A stretch of 14,212 nucleotides of DNA, from contig DAOWFF010000036.1 in assembly GCA_030638105.1 (NCBI GenBank), positions 1 through 14,212 of the forward strand. The letters run 5' to 3'. Numbering within the stretch: position 1 is the first letter of the stretch; the number at the start of each line of letters is the position of its first letter. Shown here one piece after another: positions 1 through 5,876 of this stretch. A program made the position numbers and the translations under genes. The stretch is from an archaeon. GTDB lineage: Archaea > Nanobdellota > Nanobdellia > Pacearchaeales > GW2011-AR1. The notes below the pieces were generated by a model. The model did no database searches. It was not told the DNA's origin and saw only the letters and a list, made by a program, of their open reading frames with translations.

Positions 1-2
1 AA

Positions 3-926
3 AATAATAAAAAATTAAAAATTTTGGAATCAGAAAAAAATCAAATATCAGAAAAAATAAATTTTATTAACGGGAAAATTTCTTCTGAAGAAAAAGAAAT
101 TACTGATTTAAGAATTCAGAAAAATAAGTTGAATGGAATTAATGAGAAGCAGACACGTCTGGATGAAATTGAAAAATCAAACAATCTTCTTGAAAAAGAT
201 ATTGAACTTTTGGAACAGCATAGTGAAACATTGCAAAATTCTATTTTTGAGTTGAGCAAATTTGATAATATTTTTGAATTAAAACAAAAAGAATTTCAGG
301 AATTCTTGCATCAGGAAAGAACTGCAGAAATAAAAGTTGCAGAATTAAAAAAAGAAATTGAAGTTTTTTCCAATCAAATAGAAGAATCAAAAAAAGAAAT
401 AAAAAAGTCAGAGGCACTAAAAAAACATTTTAACTATCTTGTTGAATTAGAAAACTGGCTTTCAGGGAATTTTGTTCCTGTTGTTTCTTTTATTGAAAAA
501 AACGCGATGGTAAAACTTAAATCAGAATTTTCCCAGCTCTTCGCAAGATGGTTTTCAATGCTTGTTTCGGACTCATTTAATGTCTGTCTCAGCGACGATT
601 TTTCACCAGTAATAGAACAGCAGGACTATGAAATTAATTATGCATATTTATCAGGCGGGGAAAGAACAGCCATTGCTCTTGCTTATCGGCTCTCACTAAA
701 CCAGATAATTAATTCTTTAATGAGCAAAATAAAAACAAGAGAACTTGTAATTTTAGACGAGCCGACCGACGGTTTTTCAGACCAACAACTTGACAAAATG
801 CGGGATGTGCTTCAACAACTGAGCGTAAAGCAATTAATAATCGTGAGCCACGAGCAAAAAATTGAGGGCTTTGTTGAAAATGTAATTCGGTTCAGTAAAG
901 AAAATGGGATTAGTAAGATGGAATGA
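3..926 (+). CDS. rad50: Rad50-like DNA repair ATPase, C-terminal part (left-truncated)
   Basis: Rad50 is the SMC-like ATPase that works with the Mre11 nuclease in DNA double-strand break processing. The reading frame is open to the left edge, so the true start, Walker A and zinc hook lie outside; the in-frame TTG at 24 is not taken as the start. The first half is a Lys/Glu-rich coiled coil (to about base 430). The globular C-terminal ATPase lobe follows: ABC signature LSGGERTAIALAYRLSLNQ (from about 648), Walker B LVILDEP (about 744-765), D-loop TDGFSDQQ and H-loop IVSHEQ (about 840-855). The motif order and the LSGGER signature fit Rad50 better than SMC or RecN, though another SMC-like ATPase cannot be excluded without the N-terminus. 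No mre11 follows; any partner would lie upstream. The next gene starts 82 bases downstream behind its own possible promoter. Confidence 0.88.
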   Translation, partial: NNKKLKILESEKNQISEKINFINGKISSEEKEITDLRIQKNKLNGINEKQTRLDEIEKSNNLLEKDIELLEQHSETLQNSIFELSKFDNIFELKQKEFQEFLHQERTAEIKVAELKKEIEVFSNQIEESKKEIKKSEALKKHFNYLVELENWLSGNFVPVVSFIEKNAMVKLKSEFSQLFARWFSMLVSDSFNVCLSDDFSPVIEQQDYEINYAYLSGGERTAIALAYRLSLNQIINSLMSKIKTRELVILDEPTDGFSDQQLDKMRDVLQQLSVKQLIIVSHEQKIEGFVENVIRFSKENGISKME

Positions 927-940
927 AATCCTCCAAACCA

Positions 941-955
941 AAAACTTTAAATAAT
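941..955 (+). promoter_or_regulatory. Candidate TATA/BRE promoter for the proteasome beta gene
   Basis: The intergenic stretch contains AAAACTTTAAATAAT, which resembles an archaeal purine-rich BRE followed by a TATA box. It lies about 60 bases before the ATG at 1009, so the transcript would carry a leader of roughly 35 bases. A T7 tract at 967-974 falls between box and gene and could act as a rad50 termination site. No clear Shine-Dalgarno sequence precedes 1009. A weaker TATA-like stretch near 976-985 would give a nearly leaderless message instead. Confidence 0.4.
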
Positions 956-1008
956 CTCTTTTCTCTGTTTTTTTAGATTCTAAAGATTATTCTAAATAAT
1001 TAAACAAG

Positions 1009-1674
1009 ATGGATACTGAATTAAAAAATTCAATTTTGAAAACTGGGACAACTGTTTTAGGGATTGTTTGCAAAGACGGAGTTGTGATGGCTTCTGATAG
1101 GCAGTCAACAGCAGGAAATATTGTAATGAACAAAAATTCTGAAAAAACAAAAAAGATTAATGATTACTTACTTTTTGCAGGGACTGGAACTGTTTCAGAT
1201 ATTCAAAGAACATCTAAGATTCTTTCAGCAGAATTAAAATTAAAAGAACTAAAATCTCATTCAAGACCAACAATAAAACAATCAGCAAATCTCCTCTCAA
1301 CAATTACTTATTCTTCAATAAGACAACCCTCTATGATTCCTTCAATGGTTGGAACTTTAGTCGGAGGATTTGATGAAGACGGCTCAACAGAGCTTTATAC
1401 AATTGAACCAGCTGGAAGTGTTATTAAAGTGGATGATTACGACGCCAACTTCGGAAGCGGTATGCCTTATGTTCTCGGGCTTTTAGAAAGACAATATAAA
1501 AAAGATATAACAATTAAAGAAGGAATTGAATTAGCAAAAGAGTCCTTAAAGTCCTCAACACAAAGAGACATTGGTTCTGGTTATGGAATTGATATTTTTA
1601 CAATAACAAAACAGGGCATAAATAAAGTAGTTGAACAAACAATTGAACCAGATTATAAAAACGATAAAGAATAA
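1009..1674 (+). CDS. psmB: Proteasome subunit beta (N-terminal threonine protease)
   Basis: This is the catalytic beta subunit of the archaeal 20S proteasome, an Ntn hydrolase that forms the inner rings and degrades unfolded cytosolic proteins. The 221-residue product has a 13-residue propeptide ending LKTG before TTVLGI, so Thr14 should become the mature nucleophile. With that numbering Asp30 matches Asp17 and Lys46 matches Lys33 of the Thermoplasma enzyme. GSGMPY and the QRDIGSG segment supply the Ser129 and Asp166/Ser169 equivalents. All catalytic residues are present, so this is an active-type beta subunit rather than an alpha or inactive beta. The length is normal for the family. The alpha subunit and ATPase are not in the window. 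The ATG at 1009 is chosen because it leaves a standard short propeptide. The downstream gap holds a separate leader for aCPSF1. Confidence 0.96.
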   Translation: MDTELKNSILKTGTTVLGIVCKDGVVMASDRQSTAGNIVMNKNSEKTKKINDYLLFAGTGTVSDIQRTSKILSAELKLKELKSHSRPTIKQSANLLSTITYSSIRQPSMIPSMVGTLVGGFDEDGSTELYTIEPAGSVIKVDDYDANFGSGMPYVLGLLERQYKKDITIKEGIELAKESLKSSTQRDIGSGYGIDIFTITKQGINKVVEQTIEPDYKNDKE

Positions 1675-1678
1675 TTTT

Positions 1679-1692
1679 AACTTTATAAAAAA
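1679..1692 (+). promoter_or_regulatory. Candidate TATA promoter of the aCPSF1 leader transcript
   Basis: AACTTTATAAAAAA immediately after the proteasome stop codon is a good archaeal TATA box. Initiation about 25 bases downstream would fall near 1711, giving a leader of nearly 200 bases before the aCPSF1 start. That start point would lie downstream of the ATG at 1700, which weighs against the first tiny ORF. An alternative box, GATTATAAAA at 1651-1660 inside the end of the proteasome gene, would place initiation near 1682 and include it. Confidence 0.5.
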
Positions 1693-1699
1693 TTTTAAA

Positions 1700-1768
1700 A
1701 TGAAAAAAATAATTAAATTATACGATTTTAAGAAGAGGGAATTAAAAAATTTGAGAGGTTGTTTTTAA
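1700..1768 (+). CDS. Tiny 22-aa leader ORF, basic peptide (doubtful)
   Basis: ATG at 1700 opens a 22-codon frame, MKKIIKLYDF followed by KKRELKNLRGCF, whose TAA at 1766-1768 directly abuts the ATG at 1769. The peptide is Lys/Arg-rich and ends in RGCF, the same four residues as the next small ORF. Those residues are encoded by the Shine-Dalgarno-like GAGGTTGTTTTTAAA, so their repetition may reflect the translation signal rather than the peptide. No known family was recognised. The nearest promoter would start transcription downstream of this ATG, so it may not be translated. Confidence 0.2.
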   Translation: MKKIIKLYDFKKRELKNLRGCF

Positions 1769-1903
1769 ATGATAAAGTTTTCAAATTTGGACAAGATGGA
1801 ATATAATAAAAAACTTTTGTGCGAGTTTCGACGGATTGCAATAAAAAAATCGCTAAACCGCAAAAAGAGGGAAAATCAAAAAAAACCGCGAGGTTGTTTT
1901 TAA
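1769..1903 (+). CDS. Small 44-aa basic ORF in the aCPSF1 leader
   Basis: The frame starts at ATG 1769, nine bases after a GAGGT site (1755-1759), and ends with TAA at 1901-1903, one base before the aCPSF1 ATG at 1905. The product begins MIKFSNLDKMEYNKK, continues LLCEFRRIAIKKSL and ends KKPRGCF; it is strongly basic. The LLCEFRRIAIKKSL segment has a frame-matched relative in the 4676-4717 region (LLCDFQRIARKKSL), where six of nine base differences are synonymous. That hints at a real or ancestral peptide. The same bases also form the conserved hairpin described separately, so the similarity could be selected at RNA level. It could act as an upstream ORF coupling translation to aCPSF1. No known family was recognised. 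Confidence 0.35.
   Translation: MIKFSNLDKMEYNKKLLCEFRRIAIKKSLNRKKRENQKKPRGCF
1814..1876 (+). repeat. Repeated hairpin element, copy A (aCPSF1 leader)
   Basis: Copy A aligns to 4676-4756 with 33 of 42 identical bases in the first block and 17 of 21 in the second; copy B has an 18-base insertion between the blocks. It can fold as a hairpin pairing GCGA at 1821-1824 with TCGC at 1850-1853 and TTT at 1826-1828 with AAA at 1846-1848, around a 17-base loop containing GGATTGCAA (1833-1841). The second block, AACCGC then AGAGGGAA, follows at once. The element ends about 30 bases before the aCPSF1 start. Confidence 0.65.
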
Positions 1904-1907
1904 AATG
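1890..1907 (+). promoter_or_regulatory. Shine-Dalgarno and start of aCPSF1, duplicated from 1755-1771
   Basis: GAGGT at 1890-1894 sits ten bases before the aCPSF1 ATG and can pair with the 3' end of 16S rRNA. The same 15 bases, GAGGTTGTTTTTAAA, occur at 1755-1769 directly before the 44-aa ORF. Each copy also carries a T5 tract between the site and the start codon and encodes the end of the preceding ORF. Confidence 0.6.
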
Positions 1908-3788
1908 GATATTCTAAAAAATGTAACAGAGCAACTCCACGGAGACATAACTGAAGCAACATTTGAGGGGGCGAACATTGTTCTTTACACAAGCAATGAA
2001 AAATTTTTCAAAGATGATAAAGGAAAAATAAAAGAAATAGTTGAACAGATAAAAAAAAGAATTGAACTTCGGGCAGACCAAAAAATTCTTCCAAAGCAGG
2101 AAGAAACAGAAGAACAAATAAAAAAAATAGTCCCTGAAGAAGCAGAGATAACAAATATAATTTTTGATTTTCATAGGAGTATTGTTGTGATTGAAGCAAA
2201 AAAACCAGGCATGGTAATTGGTAAACAGGGTTCTATTCTGAGCGAAATAAAAAAAACAACTTTGTGGACTCCGCAAATACAAAGGTCCCCAGCAATAAAA
2301 AGCAAAATCACCGAGAATATCAGGGAAGTTCTTTATGCAAATAATAATTACAGAAGAAAATTTCTTAATTTAATCGGGAAAAAAATTTACAAGGAATGGA
2401 ACCCAGACAAGGTTGATGAATGGGTTCGGCTTACTTTTTTGGGCGGAGCAAGACAGGTTGGAAGAAGTTGCATTTTATTGCAGACCCCAAACTCAAAAAT
2501 TCTCCTTGATTGCGGGATAGATGTCGCCTCACAGATGAAAGACAAATTTCCTTATTTTGATGTCCCAGAATTTGACATAGGACAATTAGACGCGGTGATT
2601 ATCAGCCACGCACATTTAGATCATGTCGGACTGCTTCCTTATTTATACAAAATGGGCTACAAAGGTCCGGTTTACATGACCCCTCCTTCAAGAGACATCG
2701 CGGCTTTGCTTTCACTGGATTTTATCGGCGTCGCTTACAAACAGGCAGCACAACCATTGTTTAGTTCAACAGACATTAAAGAAATGGTAAAACATAGCAT
2801 TTGCTTGAATTACAATGAGGTAACAGATATAACCCCTGACATCAGGATGACTTTTTACAATTCAGGTCATGCTTTGGGAAGTGCAATGGTTCATCTCAAC
2901 ATTGGAAACGGTTCGCACAATTTACTTTACACTGGCGACTTTAAATACGGAAAATCACGACTACTTGACCCAGCAGTAACTACTTTCCCGAGAGTGGAGT
3001 CAGTCATCACAGAATCAACTTATGGTTCAAGAAATGATATTTTGCCCCCGAGAATTCAGTCAGAAGAAGAACTTTTGGGGTTAGTTAATAAAACAATGGA
3101 AAGAAAAGGAAAGGTCTTAATTCCTGAATTGGGTTTGGGAAGAGCACAGGAAACAATGCTTATTCTTGAGGACGCAATGAAAACAGGGAAAATAAAAAAA
3201 GTTCCAATATATATTGACGGAATGATTTGGGATATTAATGCAATCCACACTGCCTACCCGGATTTTTTAAGTAATCAAGTCAGGTCATCAATTTTTAGAG
3301 ACCAAAATCCTTTTATTTCAGAAACATTTTCAAGAGTTGGTTCTGTTCAAGAAAGAAGAAAAGTTATAGAAGGCGGACCATGCATTGTTCTTGCTACATC
3401 TGGAATGCTTGTTGGCGGTGCGTCAGTAGAATACTTCAAGGAATTCGCAGGAAACAAAAACAACTCAATAATTTTTGTGTGTTATCAAGGGGTTGGCTCT
3501 TTGGGAAGACAAGTTCAGGAAGGAATTAAAGAAACAAAAATGGTTGTTGACGGAAAAGAAGAAAGAGTAACTATAAATTTAGAAGTCCAGAGTATCTTGG
3601 GGCTTACTGCTCACGCTGGCAGAAACGAACTGCTTTCATTTTTTAATAACATGCGACCAAAACCAAAAAGAATAATTATCAATCACGGCGAAATTTCAAA
3701 ATCACTGGACCTTGCTTCGGCATTATACAAACTTAACAGAGTTGAAACAAATGTCCCGCGGATTTTAGAGACCTTAAGATTGCGATAA
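1905..3788 (+). CDS. fttA: aCPSF1/FttA: KH-domain beta-CASP ribonuclease, transcription termination factor
   Basis: Archaeal CPSF73-type nuclease that cleaves nascent RNA in U-rich 3' ends and drives factor-dependent transcription termination (established for aCPSF1/FttA). The 627-residue product has the full family architecture. An N-terminal KH-like region (about 1-65) precedes a KH domain with VIGKQGS near 104-110. The metallo-beta-lactamase domain follows from about 175, with HAHLDH (235-240), SGHALGS His321, GDF Asp345 and TEST Glu370. The beta-CASP part has IPELGLGRAQE (406-416) and ATSGMLVGG (497-505). C-terminal zinc/catalytic motifs are TAHAGRNE (His570) and INHGE (His594). TAHAGRNE differs from the SGHSDR form I recall as usual. 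The start is fixed by the GAGGT site ten bases upstream and by the one-base gap after the 44-aa ORF. The long structured leader suggests post-transcriptional control. Confidence 0.96.
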   Translation: MDILKNVTEQLHGDITEATFEGANIVLYTSNEKFFKDDKGKIKEIVEQIKKRIELRADQKILPKQEETEEQIKKIVPEEAEITNIIFDFHRSIVVIEAKKPGMVIGKQGSILSEIKKTTLWTPQIQRSPAIKSKITENIREVLYANNNYRRKFLNLIGKKIYKEWNPDKVDEWVRLTFLGGARQVGRSCILLQTPNSKILLDCGIDVASQMKDKFPYFDVPEFDIGQLDAVIISHAHLDHVGLLPYLYKMGYKGPVYMTPPSRDIAALLSLDFIGVAYKQAAQPLFSSTDIKEMVKHSICLNYNEVTDITPDIRMTFYNSGHALGSAMVHLNIGNGSHNLLYTGDFKYGKSRLLDPAVTTFPRVESVITESTYGSRNDILPPRIQSEEELLGLVNKTMERKGKVLIPELGLGRAQETMLILEDAMKTGKIKKVPIYIDGMIWDINAIHTAYPDFLSNQVRSSIFRDQNPFISETFSRVGSVQERRKVIEGGPCIVLATSGMLVGGASVEYFKEFAGNKNNSIIFVCYQGVGSLGRQVQEGIKETKMVVDGKEERVTINLEVQSILGLTAHAGRNELLSFFNNMRPKPKRIIINHGEISKSLDLASALYKLNRVETNVPRILETLRLR

Positions 3789-3798
3789 ATTTAAAAAC
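3789..3798 (+). promoter_or_regulatory. Candidate TATA box for the Cys-rich surface protein gene
   Basis: ATTTAAAAAC, right after the aCPSF1 stop codon, is TATA-like and centred about 31 bases before the ATG at 3824. Initiation would fall a few bases before the start codon, giving an almost leaderless transcript. Confidence 0.5.
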
Positions 3799-3823
3799 AA
3801 CATTTTCTTATTTCTGTTATAAA

Positions 3824-4585
3824 ATGGTGACAATTAATTTTACAAATAAATGGCTCTATAGTTTTATTGCTGTCGGCGTCTTAATTTTATTGGGAGTAGG
3901 AGTTTATGCTTTTGGCGGAGTTCAGCCAAATATTATGGGACACAGCACAAATGAAATCGCTCCTCCAACTGGCTGTGGAATGGGGCAGGTTTTAACATGG
4001 GGTGGAGATTCTTGGGATTGTGTTGATATGGCAAGTGGAGATGGAAGCATAAGTGATTCTTTTAAAATTGTATATGAGGATGGAGGGGATTCTGCACTTT
4101 GTATGGCTGGATGTCCAGCATCTCATCCAAATGTGATTGCAGGGGGTTGCCAAATAACCTCTTCAAATGAAAAGCATTTAAAAATATCTAAACCAAATAT
4201 TGATTACAATGGTTGGCTTTGTCATTGGCATACTGCTGGCTGGGTAAACTGCTGGGCTACCTGCACAAATCTTGATGTCGCTCTTGTAGAAGAAGTTGAA
4301 TCTGTTGATTCAGAACCACTTGAAATAATCTTAAATAAAGGTGTTGAAAGTAGTTTGATAAATTGTGATAGTGTATGTGGTCAAATTGGTTTACAATGTC
4401 TAACTGTTGGAACAGATGAACAAGCACTTAATGAAAAGTTATACAAGTATTATGGAGGCAATTTATTATCAACCCTTTCTGCATCTTGTTCAACAATAAT
4501 GGAGTATTCATCTACCTATGATTCTATAATTGGAGATGTTGATACTTATACTTTAACTAATTGTAAATGTGTCAAACAAAGTTAA
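3824..4585 (+). CDS. Cys-rich membrane-anchored or secreted surface protein, unknown function
   Basis: The 253-residue protein starts with a short Lys-containing stretch and one hydrophobic segment (about residues 10-31, LYSFIAVGVLILLGVGVYAF), acting either as a signal peptide or an N-terminal anchor. The rest appears extracellular. It has 14 cysteines, an even number, spread along the whole chain (for example ALCMAGC, WVNCWATC, TNCKC), suggesting disulfide bonds. Near the N-terminus it reads GHSTNEI then PPTGCGMGQVLTW, a style I associate with surface or pilin-like proteins of DPANN archaea, without a firm family. Trp- and Gly-rich stretches (GWLCHWHTAGW) suggest a compact beta domain. It has its own promoter and is probably monocistronic. 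No enzymatic motif was seen. A type IV pilin-like role is possible, but a clear prepilin peptidase site was not identified. Confidence 0.8.
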   Translation: MVTINFTNKWLYSFIAVGVLILLGVGVYAFGGVQPNIMGHSTNEIAPPTGCGMGQVLTWGGDSWDCVDMASGDGSISDSFKIVYEDGGDSALCMAGCPASHPNVIAGGCQITSSNEKHLKISKPNIDYNGWLCHWHTAGWVNCWATCTNLDVALVEEVESVDSEPLEIILNKGVESSLINCDSVCGQIGLQCLTVGTDEQALNEKLYKYYGGNLLSTLSASCSTIMEYSSTYDSIIGDVDTYTLTNCKCVKQS

Positions 4586-4610
4586 ATAGTTCTTTTCCAA
4601 AAAAATTTTA

Positions 4611-4622
4611 AAACTTTAAAAA
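4611..4622 (+). promoter_or_regulatory. TATA-like promoter of the 4641-5809 transcript
   Basis: AAACTTTAAAAA is centred at about 4618, placing initiation near 4642-4645, just at the ATG at 4644. The transcript would run through hairpin copy B into the presenilin-like gene with a leader of about 200 bases. A T7 tract at 4632-4638 between box and start could also end transcripts of the preceding surface-protein gene. Confidence 0.5.
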
Positions 4623-4643
4623 CATAGTTTCCTTTTTTTGTTG

Positions 4644-4832
4644 ATGATAAAAATTAAATCAATTCGTTTAGCTGTCTCTTATGCGATTTCCAAAGGATTG
4701 CAAGAAAGAAATCGCTTTATGCCCTTTAGGGTACCAACCGCACAGAGAGGGAAGGTTACGCCGAAGTTATTGAAAATGACAAAACTAAATTATTCATCTC
4801 AGTTTTCAATGGCTGAGTTAAGGAAACTGTAG
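4644..4832 (+). CDS. Doubtful 62-aa small ORF in the protease-gene leader
   Basis: ATG at 4644 lies about 26 bases after a TATA-like box, as expected for a leaderless message, and opens a basic 62-codon frame: MIKIKSIRLAVSYAISKGL, then ERNRFMPFRVPTAQRG. It ends at 4832, eleven bases before the protease ATG. No family was recognised. The frame used here is not the one that matches the 44-aa ORF of copy A; the matching frame (from 4676) is interrupted by TAG at 4727-4729. The region is better explained as a structured leader or repeat that happens to lack stops in this frame, so the coding call is weak. Confidence 0.2.
   Translation: MIKIKSIRLAVSYAISKGLQERNRFMPFRVPTAQRGKVTPKLLKMTKLNYSSQFSMAELRKL
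4676..4756 (+). repeat. Repeated hairpin element, copy B (presenilin-like gene leader)
   Basis: This copy forms a perfect 8-bp stem, GCGATTTC (4683-4690) with GAAATCGC (4708-4715), around a 17-base loop containing GGATTGCAA (4695-4703). Relative to copy A, the T1828-A1846 pair is replaced by C4690-G4708, a compensatory change that keeps the stem. An 18-base insertion at 4718-4735 carries its own small CCC-TTTA-GGG hairpin. The second conserved block, AACCGC then AGAGGGAA, follows at 4736-4753. No third copy was seen by eye on either strand. Confidence 0.65.
4766..4813 (+). other. Possible 11-bp stem-loop in the protease-gene leader
   Basis: GTTATTGAAAA at 4766-4776 can pair with TTTTCAATGGC at 4803-4813, including two G-U pairs, closing a 26-base loop. 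An alternative CTCAG/CTGAG stem at about 4798-4817 competes with it. Such alternatives close to the ribosome-binding site at 4831 could affect translation. The structure was found by eye and not by energy calculation. Confidence 0.35.
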
Positions 4833-4835
4833 GTG
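4831..4835 (+). promoter_or_regulatory. Shine-Dalgarno site for the presenilin-like protease
   Basis: AGGTG lies eight bases before the ATG at 4844 and matches the expected anti-Shine-Dalgarno partner. It fixes the start of the protease gene and supports translation from a leadered mRNA. Confidence 0.6.
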
Positions 4836-4843
4836 TCCTCGCA

Positions 4844-5809
4844 ATGAAACACAACTTAAAAATAACTTTTGTTCTTTTAGCAATGTTTGTTCTAACTCAA
4901 TTCATCGGGCTTTATGTTGTGGATTATTATTCTCCGATAAAAATTTCAGACGGAAATTTGGTAAATGTGTCTTCCCCTGATTTGCCGTTCGGACTTGAGA
5001 CACCAGAAATAAAAGAGGAGTCGGACTTTTACAAGTTGTTTCCGTCGCTGATTCTGGCTTTTGTAATCGCGATTTGCCTTTTGTTTTTCCTGACCAAATT
5101 TAAAGTAGAATTTATTCTGAAACTCTGGTTTTTTATTGTGGTAACTATCGCATTGTCAATTTCTCTTATTTCAGTCCTTCCAAAACTTAAATACCTAACA
5201 TTAATGGTTTTAGTAATCGCACTTCCTCTTGCATTTATTAAAATTTACAAAAGAGGTTTTTTAGTTCACAACATCACAGAACTTTTTATTTATCCAGGGA
5301 TTGCCGCGGTTTTTGTTCCAATCTTAAATATTTACACGATAATTATTCTTTTAATAATAATTTCAATTTATGATATGTGGGCGGTCTGGCACTCGGGCAT
5401 CATGCAAAAAATGGCAAAGTACCAGATAAATAAATTAAATGTTTTCTCAGGGTTTTTTGTTCCGTATGTTTCAAAAAAAGTTAGATTAAAATTAAAAAAG
5501 ATGAAAAAAACTTTAACAAAATCGCAATTAAAGAAAAAGAAAATTAAAGTTAATGTTGCGATTTTGGGAGGAGGGGATGTCATTTTTCCGATAATCACTG
5601 CAGGAGTTATTCTAAAAACAAAAATAACTTTGTTCGGTTTGCAATTTGTCGGGGGTTTTATTCCGGCATTGTTTGTAATTGCAGGAGCAACTCTTGGATT
5701 AAGTTGGCTATTTTTCTTCGCTGAAAAAAAGAAATTCTATCCCGCAATGCCTTTTATTACAGCAGGAATTTTTTTAGGAATTTTAATTAATTGGGCATTG
5801 CAGATTTAA
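4844..5809 (+). CDS. Presenilin/signal-peptide-peptidase-like intramembrane aspartyl protease
   Basis: A 321-residue multi-pass membrane protein of the archaeal presenilin-homologue (A22-like) type, which cleaves substrates within the membrane using two aspartates on adjacent helices. The first is Asp177 in ISIYDMWAVWHSG (the YD motif) and the second is Asp245 in LGGGDVIFP (the GxGD motif). The third hallmark, PAL, appears as PAMP at 300-303 before the last helix. About nine hydrophobic helices are visible: one N-terminal, then an outward-type loop to about 60, four before YD, the two catalytic helices, and two more at the C-terminus. The loop between the catalytic helices (about 210-235) is extremely rich in Lys/Arg and should be cytoplasmic. 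The start has an AGGTG site eight bases upstream. The gene stands alone behind the hairpin leader, and no substrate can be named. Confidence 0.9.
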   Translation: MKHNLKITFVLLAMFVLTQFIGLYVVDYYSPIKISDGNLVNVSSPDLPFGLETPEIKEESDFYKLFPSLILAFVIAICLLFFLTKFKVEFILKLWFFIVVTIALSISLISVLPKLKYLTLMVLVIALPLAFIKIYKRGFLVHNITELFIYPGIAAVFVPILNIYTIIILLIIISIYDMWAVWHSGIMQKMAKYQINKLNVFSGFFVPYVSKKVRLKLKKMKKTLTKSQLKKKKIKVNVAILGGGDVIFPIITAGVILKTKITLFGLQFVGGFIPALFVIAGATLGLSWLFFFAEKKKFYPAMPFITAGIFLGILINWALQI

Positions 5810-5847
5810 GTATTGTTCTCACTTTAGGAAAGTAACAAACCAAAAGA

Positions 5848-5855
5848 TTTATAAA
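5848..5855 (+). promoter_or_regulatory. TATA box of the 5877-7963 operon
   Basis: TTTATAAA is centred about 25 bases before the ATG at 5877 and preceded by an A-rich BRE-like CAAAAGA. The spacing predicts a leaderless mRNA beginning at or beside the start codon of the 105-aa gene. Confidence 0.65.
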
Positions 5856-5876
5856 ACAAGATTTCTATGTGAGTTT

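Noticed and set aside
24..26. TTG as the true start of the Rad50-like gene
   Set aside because: The frame is open to the edge and the ATPase lacks its N-terminal lobe, so the gene is truncated by the window.
1914..2282. Minus-strand Phe/Cys-rich ORF inside aCPSF1
   Set aside because: It is the antisense of Lys/Glu-rich codons of a clearly coding gene and lacks any family signature.
4641..4843. RNase P RNA, SRP RNA, tRNA or C/D-box RNA in the protease leader
   Set aside because: The conserved cores of RNase P and SRP RNA and a tRNA B-box were looked for and not seen; the TGATGA near 4642 lacks properly spaced D/D' boxes.
5368..5598. Minus-strand ORF inside the presenilin-like gene
   Set aside because: Antisense shadow of the Lys-rich loop; the plus-strand frame has family motifs.
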